From an uncultured Lachnospiraceae bacterium (lineage in GTDB: Bacteria; Bacillota; Clostridia; Lachnospirales; Lachnospiraceae): DNA of 64,000 nt. Positions 53,922 to 62,353 of the stretch are shown here, piece after piece. The position numbers and the translations under genes were made by a program. The notes under the pieces are model-generated. The model did no database searches. It was not told where the DNA came from and saw only the letters and a program-made list of their open reading frames with translations. How positions within the stretch are numbered: the stretch's first letter is position 1; the number at the start of each line of letters is the position of its first letter. The stretch spans positions 1 to 64,000 of the forward strand of contig CALWSC010000026.1 in assembly GCA_944384105.1 (NCBI GenBank), in the 5' to 3' direction.

Positions 53922-56900
53922 TTATGATTTTCTATATAAAATCACCGGACTGACAAGAATCCCCTGAATTTTCAGCTGATACTCGTATGCCCATGCGGCT
54001 CCCGTTGTCCGATAGGAATTGGGATGCCCGCGCCACGGCTCCGTCCGGTTACAGTTATGCAATGCCCCAAAGGTATTATTTCTGCTCCCAAACGCAGTCA
54101 GCTCAAGGATATGGCGTCCTCTTTTCATTCCCGGAATTGTAATGCAGTAGGGCGAGAAAGCGATAGCTCCACATTCTCGTCCGTCTATTTTAACTTTGAT
54201 CAGGGGACTGCGAAACTGTATCGCTTCAACCTGCAGAGTCCCATCTCTGTTCAGTTCTATCGGAATTTTATAGGTAAGGTTTCCTCCGTAGAACGGGAAC
54301 CCCTGTACGCACAAATCTCCGAAAGCAATACGGTCCCTCTTCTTTTCAATCACGGCAGTTCTGCCCCATACACGCACGCCGAATTCTCCCAGGATATACA
54401 TTGCTTCCATATTAAATCTGTGATAATACGGCATTTCCGCGATCAGAATATTCTCCCCCTGCCGCAGATCCGGAAGCCTTACCTTGCGAATCGAGCGGTC
54501 CACATAGTATCCTTCCGGTTTTTCTGTTATCTCTTCTTTGTTCCACCAGAGCCTGGTCTTATCCGCATGTTCCAGGGCAAGCCAGACAGTATCGAGGGGT
54601 ATCTCCGAATAAATTCTAAATCTCACCTGAATCGTATGCTCCGGTTTTTCTGATTGTTTTGCCGTCCATGGCTGCGGAAAAGCTTCTGTACGCAGAGGAT
54701 ACCCCGCGTATCTCCGGAATTTATTGTCAAGACGGAGAATCTCCTCGCTTTCTATCCATTCGCCGCCGTCAATTCTTCCGTCTGCGATATCCAGAATCAG
54801 AACATTCGGTTCCTCCCGTTCAATTCTCACAAAATCCGGAACGGACAAAACGTCTGCTTCACTTCTTCTCTCTTTCCGTTTTTCCACTGTGAGTTTTTTA
54901 CTCTTCACAGATTCCAGGCAAAACAGCAGAAAATCGTGATCAAAAACCTCTGCTTCTATACAGGTGTTCCCATTTTCATGCGCATAATCCACTTCCCTGA
55001 TTTCCCCTGTCATTGCGTCATACTGCAGCGGTCTGTATATTCCTTTGAATCTGACAGTAAGCTGCTCTCTTTGCGGAAGATCCGGATTTATCATAGGCAT
55101 ACAATGTGCCAGAAACAGCCATTTTCTGTCGCCGTCCCGCCGGATCTGGCTGACTATATTTCCAGTGCGCTCTCCCGACTGCAGGCGGACATCCACGGTT
55201 CTCACTGGTTCCAGCGCATTTAATATTGCGCATTTGGAAAACGGAATTTTCTCACACGACTCAGCAAACGCGCTTATCCGAGAATCTTTCACAGCGTCAA
55301 TATACTGAGGAATCTCCCCCGCAAAGATCACCCTGCCTCCTTTTTCCTTAAATTTCTTCAGCCGTTTCAGCGTACTGCTTCTAAGCGTTATACATCCTGG
55401 TACCAGAATCACATCGTATTCCATCTTTCCGACGCTGACCCATTTACTTTCATCCAGCTCACTGTCCGCCGTCTGATCCTTCCAGAGAGATTCACAGATA
55501 AAATCAAAATCTAACAGCCCGTAAAGAAGCCATTCTGTAAGCTGTTTAAAATTATGATCCATCTCCTCTCTTCTCTCCTGTGTCTGTTCCCTGGGCCCCC
55601 AGCAGAGCCAATAGGATTCTATCGGATGTATCACTCCCACTCTTACCTCTTCATTTCCCCTCGTCAACGCCGTATTCAGCCTTGCAAAGTAATCTTCTAT
55701 CACGGAATATTCCCGATACCATGGAGACTGATATCCAATAGATGCCGGATAATCCCGTTTCGCCTCACCTGCCATAGACGTCCAGGTCAGATGATGTACG
55801 CGGACAGTGACACCCAGCGCTGCCTGCCAGTCTCCCGCCAGCTTATGTCCCCGAAAATCAAAATCCCATCCTGTCACGCCGTACAGCTCGCTGAGCATCG
55901 CTTCCCGCCCATACTGATGGACCGCGCTCTGCGCCTGCTTGGCGGTATTTAACTCCCTGCTGTCATAAAGCATGTCAATCCCCGGGATTTCAAAAGAGCG
56001 ATACGAACGCATCGCCTCTCCCAGCATTGCCGTCTGGGAGGCTAGCGTCGGCTCTTCCATCATATGTCCCGTCAGGGCAATCCCATGCGCGCGGCACCAC
56101 CTTCCGATCTGATCTGCAAATGCTTCTGTGAATCTCTCGCAAATATGGTCATGATATTGGTAGCGTTTTACCGAAATCTCTCCGTTCGGAAGCTCCCAGA
56201 CACATTCCGGCAGGCTTTCCAGGAATTCACAGCCATACGCTTCCCTGTAGGTATCCGGAAAATCATCTGTGTAGGGTAAGATTACACAGGTTCTTTCCTC
56301 TGCAAAATGAAGTACAGACTTGGGACGAAACTGCGATTCGTCCGTAAAAATTGCTGGAATTGCTTTTCCGAATTCATCCCCAAATCTTTCATAATACGCT
56401 TCGTGAGTTATCTGTATAAAGCGCCTGATCGCTTCGGGATTCAGCGTATCCACATAGGACTGATTATTAAACCATGGATCATTCTCCGCAACTTCTCTGT
56501 AAAGATACCAGATATCCTCATTTTGAGGATTCTCCTCCTCCTTTTTCAGGAAGCGGTAGCTTTTCAAATATCCATTTTCCAGACGGACTGCATATTTTCC
56601 CAGACAGACCAGCCGCTCTTTCTTCTCCTCCATCGTTTCCGGAGAGAGAACCAGCCAGCGCTGGCGATATCGGTTCTCTTTTGTGACCATGCCGCCTGCT
56701 GCGCCGGATGGAAAACGGTCTTCATCGTATAACCACGTTTTCATTCCGAGAGACTTCCCCTTTTCCAATGCATACGCCGCCATATCCATGTACTCCTCTG
56801 AAAGATACGGTAAATCCATTCCCGTCCTGCTGTGAATATGCGCGCCGCCCATTCTATCACCGGCATGCGTATACCTTCAGATTCTCCATTCATCAGGCGG

Positions 56901-56935
56901 TGAAAATTTTCACAAAGCGAAAATCTTCTCTCCAT
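53922..56935 (-). pseudogene. GH106-like alpha-L-rhamnosidase with damaged N-terminus
   Basis: The long frame (53922-56852, 976 residues) starts abruptly at MGGAHIHSRTGMDLPYLSEE, in the middle of the first TIM-barrel strands of GH106-like enzymes, and has no ribosome site. It continues with WLYDEDRFPSGAAGG, the long barrel, and a C-terminal beta-sandwich ending in GAAWAYEYQLKI. A true-looking start lies upstream: ATG at 56935 with GAGGTG, reading MERRFSLCENFHRLMNGES and IRMPVI in another frame. The usual W-W segment and about 30 residues between MPV and GGAHIH are missing. A frame-breaking deletion near 56855-56862 explains this. The product, if any, would be truncated. Family assignment is moderate. 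Confidence 0.68.
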
Positions 56936-56970
56936 TTTCTTTCACACCTCTTTTCTGCATTTATACATTT

Positions 56971-56999
56971 ATTATATTGATTTATGTTGATTACACCTA
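56971..56999 (-). promoter_or_regulatory. Candidate promoter of the glycan operon
   Basis: A perfect -10 TATAAT lies about 35 bases upstream of the ATG at 56935. The -35 (TAGGTG) is poor, which would fit control by an activator such as the nearby ArsR-type protein. Confidence 0.42.
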
Positions 57000-57149
57000 T
57001 TACTTGTGTCATTTTCAATGTTTATCCGTGAGTTTTCGCCTTATTTTTGTATATTTTTAATATTTAAACATAATTTATATTCAAATCATCGCATTTTCCT
57101 TTTGCAGCCCAGAAATCATATTCAAAGTGGCCGCGTACAGACCTGCTGC

Positions 57150-57210
57150 AAAAAAGCAAAAAATAACAGCATATCATTCAGGTACTCCGCCTTGCAGATA
57201 TACTGTTATT
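57150..57210 (-). terminator. Intrinsic terminator of the ArsR-type regulator
   Basis: AATAACAG pairs with CTGTTATT (57162-57169 with 57203-57210) with a longer partly paired stem, followed on the minus strand by TTTTTGCTTTTTTT. The rest of the gap to the glycan promoter is AT-rich with no gene. Confidence 0.78.
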
Positions 57211-57230
57211 CTTTGCACTCTTCTTTTCCC

Positions 57231-58172
57231 TTAACCCATTTCCGAGTAAGAAATGCTCATTATAATATCCTGTTCATAATCTCCAAATTTTTTTCCAAAA
57301 AGATTAAATCCCCCTTTGTGAACCGCATCATCCTTAACTCCTATTCTGACAAGCACCGTGTTGTTTCCCATAATATCCAGATCTTCCACTGTAAGCTTTC
57401 CGACTTTCTGATTATTAATATAGCATCCGTCTCTTTTAACTTCCCAGATGGTCAGCAGTCCATACTGTGTCCTGCCCGCAGACCAGGTAACAGGGGTGAT
57501 CTTCCCCCTTCGCTTTCCAAAATCCCCCGGGCTGGTCCACGTTCCGCACTCTTTTCCATTCACCCAAAGCGTAATATCTGATTTCCAGTCCTCACTGTAT
57601 CCCGGCACTTCCGAACACAGTTCTGCCGATACGCTCAAAGACTGAGGCGTACATTTATATGGCATCTCCCGCAGGCGGTTGGGAAATATATACTCTACAA
57701 ATCCCCTTGCGCTCCATAAAATCTGCGCTGTAGTTCTCTCAGGCATATAAAAAGACTGTTCTGTATCATCCATTCCCAAGATACAATGCTCATTTGCCAG
57801 CCCGCACGCCGGCTCTACCTCACACTTTGTATAATTGCCCACCGGCATTTCCACGCTGATGATACTGTCTACATCCGTAACTGCCTTTGTAAACCGAATA
57901 TTCAGCATGTCTACAGACCGGGTACAAATTTTAGCATTTCCTCTGCTCCCCGGACGTTCCTCTACAGTAACAAGACCGGCGCTCTGCAAAACCCGGATAT
58001 CCAAAGCCGCACTGGAAGCCGGAATACCGATGCTTTTGGAAATCTCCGAAATACTCATCTTACCATTATTCAGCAGCTGCAAGATCCGTATCCTAACCGG
58101 AGAGGACAGCGCTTTTCCCAGGCGGTTCAGTTCTTCTACATCACTGAGCCTCAGACGTACATTTTTAGCCAT
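57231..58172 (-). CDS. ArsR-type winged-helix regulator with large C-terminal domain
   Basis: A 313-residue protein. Residues 10-90 form an ArsR/SmtB-like winged helix (LGKALSSPVRIRILQLLNNG, ISEISKSIGIPASSAALDIR, VLQSAGLVTVEERPG). The remaining 220 residues are beta-rich, with many aromatic and Gly residues (DITLWVNGKECGTW, GRTQYGLLTIWEVKRDGCYI, GVKDDAVHKGGFNLFG) and look like a jelly-roll ligand-binding domain. It lacks the cysteine metal site of ArsR. The layout matches COG4189-type predicted regulators. The ATG at 58172 has GGGAG upstream. It likely senses a carbohydrate for the adjacent glycan operon, by location only. Confidence 0.8.
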   Translation of the reverse strand: MAKNVRLRLSDVEELNRLGKALSSPVRIRILQLLNNGKMSISEISKSIGIPASSAALDIRVLQSAGLVTVEERPGSRGNAKICTRSVDMLNIRFTKAVTDVDSIISVEMPVGNYTKCEVEPACGLANEHCILGMDDTEQSFYMPERTTAQILWSARGFVEYIFPNRLREMPYKCTPQSLSVSAELCSEVPGYSEDWKSDITLWVNGKECGTWTSPGDFGKRRGKITPVTWSAGRTQYGLLTIWEVKRDGCYINNQKVGKLTVEDLDIMGNNTVLVRIGVKDDAVHKGGFNLFGKKFGDYEQDIIMSISYSEMG

Positions 58173-58416
58173 ATAGTTCTCCCTTCTGCTCTGCTGTTTT
58201 CCTGGCATCTATTTTATCAGAAACTCCGCTCCGATCACAGCCCTGTTTTTTCTGAACACAGCTAAAGGCGACTGACTGCATCACCGATATCACGATCCCC
58301 ATTTCTTTACTAATCCCCTTGATTGCCTGGCTCGGCTGCCTTTTCTTCGATATGAGCGACTTCATAATTACCGCAATTAGTAAAATTATCCCCATCACTT
58401 TAAATGCCTTTCTCAC
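58165..58416 (-). CDS. Possible small membrane protein upstream of the regulator
   Basis: An 83-residue frame starting at a GTG, or 76 residues from an ATG, with one N-terminal hydrophobic segment (GIILLIAVIMKSLI) and a basic tail. It overlaps the regulator start by 8 bases. The ribosome sites are poor and the tail shows no recognisable motif. It may be chance. Confidence 0.25.
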   Translation of the reverse strand: MRKAFKVMGIILLIAVIMKSLISKKRQPSQAIKGISKEMGIVISVMQSVAFSCVQKKQGCDRSGVSDKIDARKTAEQKGELYG

Positions 58417-58444
58417 GAATTTATTTCCCCCGTATCAGATTTGC

Positions 58445-58670
58445 TTATGAATATCTGCTCCACCATTCAGAAGTTTTCTTTTCAAAAAAATTGAGTGATA
58501 CTTTCCTCAATGCTTTGATCGTTCCGCTATAATGAATTGCGGCTGACACCGGCTTCCCGTACTATATCGGTTACTGTGATTTCATGGTACGGTTTTCTTT
58601 TCATCAGCCGAAAAAGGGATTGCGTGATACACTTGCAGACAAATATATTAGCATGATGAGTCCGTTCCAT
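58445..58670 (-). pseudogene. TetR-family regulator remnant
   Basis: A good Shine-Dalgarno GGAGGTG leads into an ATG at 58670. The reading gives CITQSLFRLMKRKPYHEITV then TDIVREAGVSRNSL, an excellent TetR helix-turn-helix, and then stops at a TAG where a Tyr (NSLY) is expected. Past it, RNDQSIEESITQFF continues in the same frame to a second stop, and FFEKKTSEWWSRYS follows in a third frame. The effector domain is absent. The gene is therefore truncated and inactive, or at most makes a 45-residue DNA-binding peptide. Confidence 0.72.
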
Positions 58671-58702
58671 CTATTCACCTCCAGATCATACTCTGTAACA
58701 AG

Positions 58703-58752
58703 TGTACCAGATGTGCTGTCAGAGCACAACATCTGCAAGACGCACTGGTACA
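58703..58752. repeat. Nested inverted repeats upstream of the tetR remnant
   Basis: Outer arms TGTACCAG (58703-58710) and CTGGTACA (58745-58752) enclose inner arms CAGATG (58709-58714) and CATCTG (58730-58735). The position just before the tetR start fits operator sites for that lost regulator. It also forms a cruciform-like structure. Confidence 0.5.
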
Positions 58753-58853
58753 AAACACAACAAATTGCTCCATAGTGCGCAATCACGAAATAGCACGGGC
58801 TTGGCACTGAACATTTGGCAGGTTTTTTAAGCAGGAATCCGGTCATCCCATAC

Positions 58854-58912
58854 AAAAAAAGACGTATCGCACATGAGATTCTTTCAATACTTCTCTCATG
58901 CTGCAATACGCC
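58854..58912 (-). terminator. Intrinsic terminator after the HEPN gene
   Basis: A long stem with one bulge around CATGAGA/TCTCATG, followed by seven Ts on the minus strand. It ends the suf-MNT-HEPN unit. Between it and the nested repeats I see no gene. Confidence 0.82.
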
Positions 58913-58927
58913 TATGTTTCTTTTTGC

Positions 58928-59329
58928 CTACTTCCAGAGCATCTCCCCATACCGTTCCCGCAGCCCCTGATCTGTCTGCACAAATGCAGGGATATATTCT
59001 TCCAGAATTCTGCGAACCAGTTTAAGTGCCTCGGCTCCATCGTAGATATGAGTGGTATTATTCCGGTCTCTGAGCATTTTCAGCCACACTTCTTCATCCA
59101 TAAAGCTGTAATATTTATATGCCGCTTTAATAATATCCCTCGGAGAACCTGTTTTTCCCGCACTGTCACCTTCCTGCAGAAGGAGCTCCTTAAAAACTTT
59201 CCAGCCCAATTCAAACTGAATGGAAAACTTATCTATAATCCCGCTGATGATAAATTCGTTATGCAGATCTTCTCCCGGAGCTTTTTTGAGCGTTTCTAGA
59301 TGCGCGGAAAAATTTTCATACTTTTTCAT
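58928..59329 (-). CDS. HEPN-domain toxin (HI0074-like nucleotidyltransferase substrate-binding protein)
   Basis: A 133-residue helical protein of the HI0074 family. The HEPN signature is LRDRNNTTHIYD (Arg-x4-His), the RNase-like motif of HEPN toxins. It pairs with the MNT nucleotidyltransferase upstream, whose stop it overlaps by 14 bases. In characterised HEPN-MNT (type VII) pairs the MNT protein adenylylates and neutralises the HEPN toxin. That role here is inferred from the pair. Confidence 0.88.
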   Translation of the reverse strand: MKKYENFSAHLETLKKAPGEDLHNEFIISGIIDKFSIQFELGWKVFKELLLQEGDSAGKTGSPRDIIKAAYKYYSFMDEEVWLKMLRDRNNTTHIYDGAEALKLVRRILEEYIPAFVQTDQGLRERYGEMLWK

Positions 59330-59621
59330 AGAGCACCCTCCCGTCCCTTTCGATTTCCCGTTCTAATTCAGGAGATATCCCGCTGTCTCCGTCAATAATG
59401 TCCACTTCCAGAAGCGACCAAAGTTCCTCCTGCACACGGTCATAAAACGCCGCAAAGTCCCGGCAGCCAAATACTGCAATATCGATATCACTTTTTTCCC
59501 TGCAGTCTCCCCTGGCTCTGGAACCGAAAAGAACCAGTTTTTGAGCGCCCTGCTCTTTTGCAAACTGCGCCAGCTGGCGATATACCCTGGCAATCTTCTC
59601 ATCCTCTCTTTTGCCGTTCAT
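59316..59621 (-). CDS. MNT-domain nucleotidyltransferase antitoxin
   Basis: A 101-residue minimal nucleotidyltransferase. The active site is complete: VLFGSRARGDCREKSDIDIA gives the GSx10DxD motif, and LEVDIID provides the third Asp. It starts 44 bases after the short SufB/D gene with GGGGGAG upstream and overlaps the HEPN gene. Likely cognate antitoxin. Confidence 0.88.
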   Translation of the reverse strand: MNGKREDEKIARVYRQLAQFAKEQGAQKLVLFGSRARGDCREKSDIDIAVFGCRDFAAFYDRVQEELWSLLEVDIIDGDSGISPELEREIERDGRVLYEKV

Positions 59622-59665
59622 TCACACTCCCCCTTCTGCCTGATCTTTGCCTGCGGCTAATCCGC

Positions 59666-60589
59666 TTATCCCCTCAAAAATCCCTCAATAATCTTCTCCT
59701 CTGCCTCTTCCTCCGTAAGCCCAAGTGTCTGTAGTTTTAAGATCTGCTCGCCTGCGATCTTTCCGATCGCCGCTTCATGGATCAGGGCGGCATCCAGATT
59801 ACCCGCGAACAGTTCCGGAGAGGCATTTACCTTTCCTTCTCCCACCAGAATCGCATCGCATTCCGAATGGCCTGTGCAGCGGTTATTGCCCAGAATTTTG
59901 GAGTGATATTCCTGATAGGAGTGATCTCTTGCCACAGACCGGGAGATGAGGTCTACCGCAGAGTCTTCTCCCTGCATGTCTACCTCAAAATCCGTCTTGG
60001 CGTACTCCTCGCCGTCTGTCATGATACTCTCATGGATGATCAGCCGTGCGCGGTCCTTCAGGACGCCGCGGGTGGTGCGGGTGGTGCGGTCAACACCGCG
60101 GATCTGGAGTGTCTCCATCTCGAGCACTGCGTCCTCGGCAAGCTCCACGTCCGTGACGGGATCGATTTTTCTTAAGCCGACGCCTGTTCCGCTTCCAATG
60201 TGTTTCTCCTTATAGACCACATGCGCGCCGCGGTCAAGCAGAAAACGGTGGATACCGTTATGGCGCGCTTCACCCTCGCCGTCAGAGTGGACTCCGCATC
60301 CGGCAATGATTGTCACATCTGCATTTTCACCCACATGGAAGTCATTATATACCACATCGTCGATATTTCCGACCGTAACACACGCCGGAATATATACATT
60401 CTCCTTCTTCGTGCCCGGAGCGATGTAAATATCGATTCCTCTGCCGCCCTCCTTTGGCTCAATGCGAATATTCTCTGTAGAGCGCACACCCGCGCACTGT
60501 CCGTTCTCTCGGATATTGAACGCGCCGTCAAATTCCTTGCCGTTCCAGTCGGATACCTCCCGGAGAATTTCTTCTGTAACCTTATTCAT
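59666..60589 (-). CDS. Short SufB/SufD-family Fe-S assembly protein
   Basis: A 307-residue member of the SufBD scaffold family, much shorter than SufB (about 470) or SufD (about 430). It lacks most of the N-terminal domain and keeps the beta-helix core and the end segment RCTGHSECDAIL, LIHEAAIGKI and LGLTEEEAEEKIIEGFL. Such short forms with SufC resemble the minimal SmsCB/SufBC system. The ATG at 60589 has AAAGGAG and overlaps sufC by 8 bases; a longer frame reads into sufC and is rejected. No sufS or sufU is adjacent. Confidence 0.88.
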   Translation of the reverse strand: MNKVTEEILREVSDWNGKEFDGAFNIRENGQCAGVRSTENIRIEPKEGGRGIDIYIAPGTKKENVYIPACVTVGNIDDVVYNDFHVGENADVTIIAGCGVHSDGEGEARHNGIHRFLLDRGAHVVYKEKHIGSGTGVGLRKIDPVTDVELAEDAVLEMETLQIRGVDRTTRTTRGVLKDRARLIIHESIMTDGEEYAKTDFEVDMQGEDSAVDLISRSVARDHSYQEYHSKILGNNRCTGHSECDAILVGEGKVNASPELFAGNLDAALIHEAAIGKIAGEQILKLQTLGLTEEEAEEKIIEGFLRG

Positions 60590-61316
60590 CGCTCTGTATC
60601 TCCTTTCCAATCGGGCAGCTTCCAACCTTCTCATCTGCCAGAAGCTGCGGGAGGATCTCCTCCCTCGGTCCTGCGGCGCGCACCTTTCCGTCCGCCACCA
60701 CAACAATCTCATCTGCAATATTCAGCAGTCTCTCCTGATGCGAAATCACCAGAAGCGTCTCCGTTCCCTTCTTCTTGAGTCTCTCAAATACATCGACCAG
60801 CCCCGCGAAGCTCCAAAGGTCGATGCCAGCCTCCGGCTCATCAAAAATCGCGAGCTTTCTGTCCTTTCTCGCAAGCACTGTGGCGATCTCAATTCTCTTG
60901 ATCTCGCCTCCGGAAAGACTTGCATTCACTTCACGGTCAATATAATCCTGCGTACACAGCCCGACCTTTCCGAGAATGCTGCACAGCCGATGCTCCGGCA
61001 GTTCCCCGCCGGCTGCAAGCATTAAAAGGTCGCGCACCGTCAGCCCTTTGAAGCGCACGGGCTGCTGAAACGCATAGCTTACGCCGAGTTTTGCACGTTC
61101 CGTAATATTTTTATCTGTGATATCCACATCATCCAGCCAGATTTCCCCGGATGTGGGGTGTTCCAGACCGGAAACCAGCTTTGCGATCGATGTCTTGCCG
61201 CCTCCGTTTGGTCCTGTGACGATGGTAAGTTTTCCTGTCTGCACCGTCAGATCGATTCCCTTTAAGATCTCCTCTCCGTCCGGAAGCGTCCAGTGTATGT
61301 TTTTTAAAGTAAGCAT
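60582..61316 (-). CDS. sufC: Fe-S assembly ATPase SufC
   Basis: A 244-residue ABC-type ATPase that drives SufB/D scaffolds. Walker A is GPNGGGKTS, the signature LSGGEIKR, Walker B AIFDEPEAGID and the H-loop VISHQERLL; the EAGID sequence and KRIEIA after the signature are SufC features. GGAGG precedes the ATG. It is first in the suf-MNT-HEPN run. Confidence 0.94.
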   Translation of the reverse strand: MLTLKNIHWTLPDGEEILKGIDLTVQTGKLTIVTGPNGGGKTSIAKLVSGLEHPTSGEIWLDDVDITDKNITERAKLGVSYAFQQPVRFKGLTVRDLLMLAAGGELPEHRLCSILGKVGLCTQDYIDREVNASLSGGEIKRIEIATVLARKDRKLAIFDEPEAGIDLWSFAGLVDVFERLKKKGTETLLVISHQERLLNIADEIVVVADGKVRAAGPREEILPQLLADEKVGSCPIGKEIQSDE

Positions 61317-61384
61317 CTCTTGCCTCCTGTTGCTGCAAGCGCGACGGCAAAAGCCAACGCGCAGTATTTTTTTGTTTCACCATC

Positions 61385-61412
61385 ATTTTACAGCATTGTC
61401 GAAAAAAAGCAA
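61385..61412 (-). promoter_or_regulatory. Candidate promoter of sufC
   Basis: Minus-strand -10 TAAAAT (5 of 6), 16-base spacer and -35 TTGCTT (4 of 6). The -35 lies in the T-run of the preceding terminator. Confidence 0.45.
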
Positions 61413-61443
61413 GGGGATACGCCGCGATTTCGCGTGTTCCCCC
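61402..61443 (-). terminator. Intrinsic terminator after the adenylyltransferase
   Basis: GGGGAACACGC pairs with GCGTATCCCC (one internal mismatch), followed on the minus strand by TTGCTTTTTTT. Confidence 0.82.
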
Positions 61444-61454
61444 TGCGCATACCG

Positions 61455-62336
61455 TCAAAAGATTTCCTCTGCATCCTGCGGCAGCTCCTTTACTCTGGCA
61501 AGAAATTTTCTGCTGCCCTGCGCTTCTGATTCGTTGTAGCTCATGCCGAGTGCCGCAGCCTCCTCCCGCGCCGTCTCATCGAACAGTTCGCACATCCCTT
61601 CCACTGCCGTCCACAGATGTCCGATATCTGCGTCCGCATACGTTCTCAGAAAGCGCTCCCATGTTTCCTCCGGGATAAAATTCTTCATGTACTTTCCGGA
61701 CTTGCCCATGCTCTTTTTGTAGTCTGTCAGTCTTCCCGCCTTCCAGGAAAGCAGTGTAAACAGCTGCGGGCGGACATGGAGGTTAAGCATGTCCATGACA
61801 TATGTGACTTCTTCCCTCCAAAGCCCTTTTGCCACACTGTTTAAGCACCACCAGAACTCATTGCATACGCACAGAAAGTCAATCTCCCCCGGCCGCTTTA
61901 CCCAGTGTTCCTCATCCGTGGACTCCGGCATCTCGGGCAGTATTCCGTCCTTATCGAGCAAAATCCGGCACAGCCTGTCCTCTGTGATGTGTTCCCTCGC
62001 ATACGGAATGGACTGTACGTGCAGATCGATGCGATTGCCGTCTGAAAACTGCATCAGCCATCCGAAGTTCTCATCAAGATTCGTCTCCATCCCCTGCATC
62101 TGATCCATGAGCTCCGGCATCTGCATATAGAGGCGTTCTCCAAACCGGTCAATCCACGCCGGATCCTCATAGAACTCTCTCGTCTCGTCCACCACATATA
62201 CAATGTCGTAATCCTGAAACAGATCCCGCGGCGCATTTTTGTTCGTGCGGGAGCCGTTCATGTAAACTGCACGGATTCTTCTGTCCTCCTTTGCAGTGTC
62301 CAGGATCAGGTCATACATTTCTTTTTCTGAGCGCAT
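61455..62336 (-). CDS. ANT(6)-like aminoglycoside adenylyltransferase
   Basis: A 293-residue nucleotidyltransferase of the AadE/ANT(6) family, which can adenylate streptomycin. Motif MNGSRTNKNAPRDLFQDYDI carries the GSR and the catalytic Asp pair, and NRIDLHV gives the third Asp. The helical C-terminal half has WWCLNSVAKGLWREEVTYVM, typical of the family. Chromosomal homologues are common in Lachnospiraceae and not all confer resistance. It lies 17 bases after a LacI-type regulator, with GGAGG upstream. Confidence 0.87.
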   Translation of the reverse strand: MRSEKEMYDLILDTAKEDRRIRAVYMNGSRTNKNAPRDLFQDYDIVYVVDETREFYEDPAWIDRFGERLYMQMPELMDQMQGMETNLDENFGWLMQFSDGNRIDLHVQSIPYAREHITEDRLCRILLDKDGILPEMPESTDEEHWVKRPGEIDFLCVCNEFWWCLNSVAKGLWREEVTYVMDMLNLHVRPQLFTLLSWKAGRLTDYKKSMGKSGKYMKNFIPEETWERFLRTYADADIGHLWTAVEGMCELFDETAREEAAALGMSYNESEAQGSRKFLARVKELPQDAEEIF

Positions 62337-62353
62337 ACACGTTCCCTCCGTTC

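Noticed and set aside
58604..58906. A 100-codon minus-strand frame across the tetR region
   Set aside because: It runs through the palindromes and the tetR ribosome site in the wrong frame, while the TetR helix-turn-helix is read in another frame.
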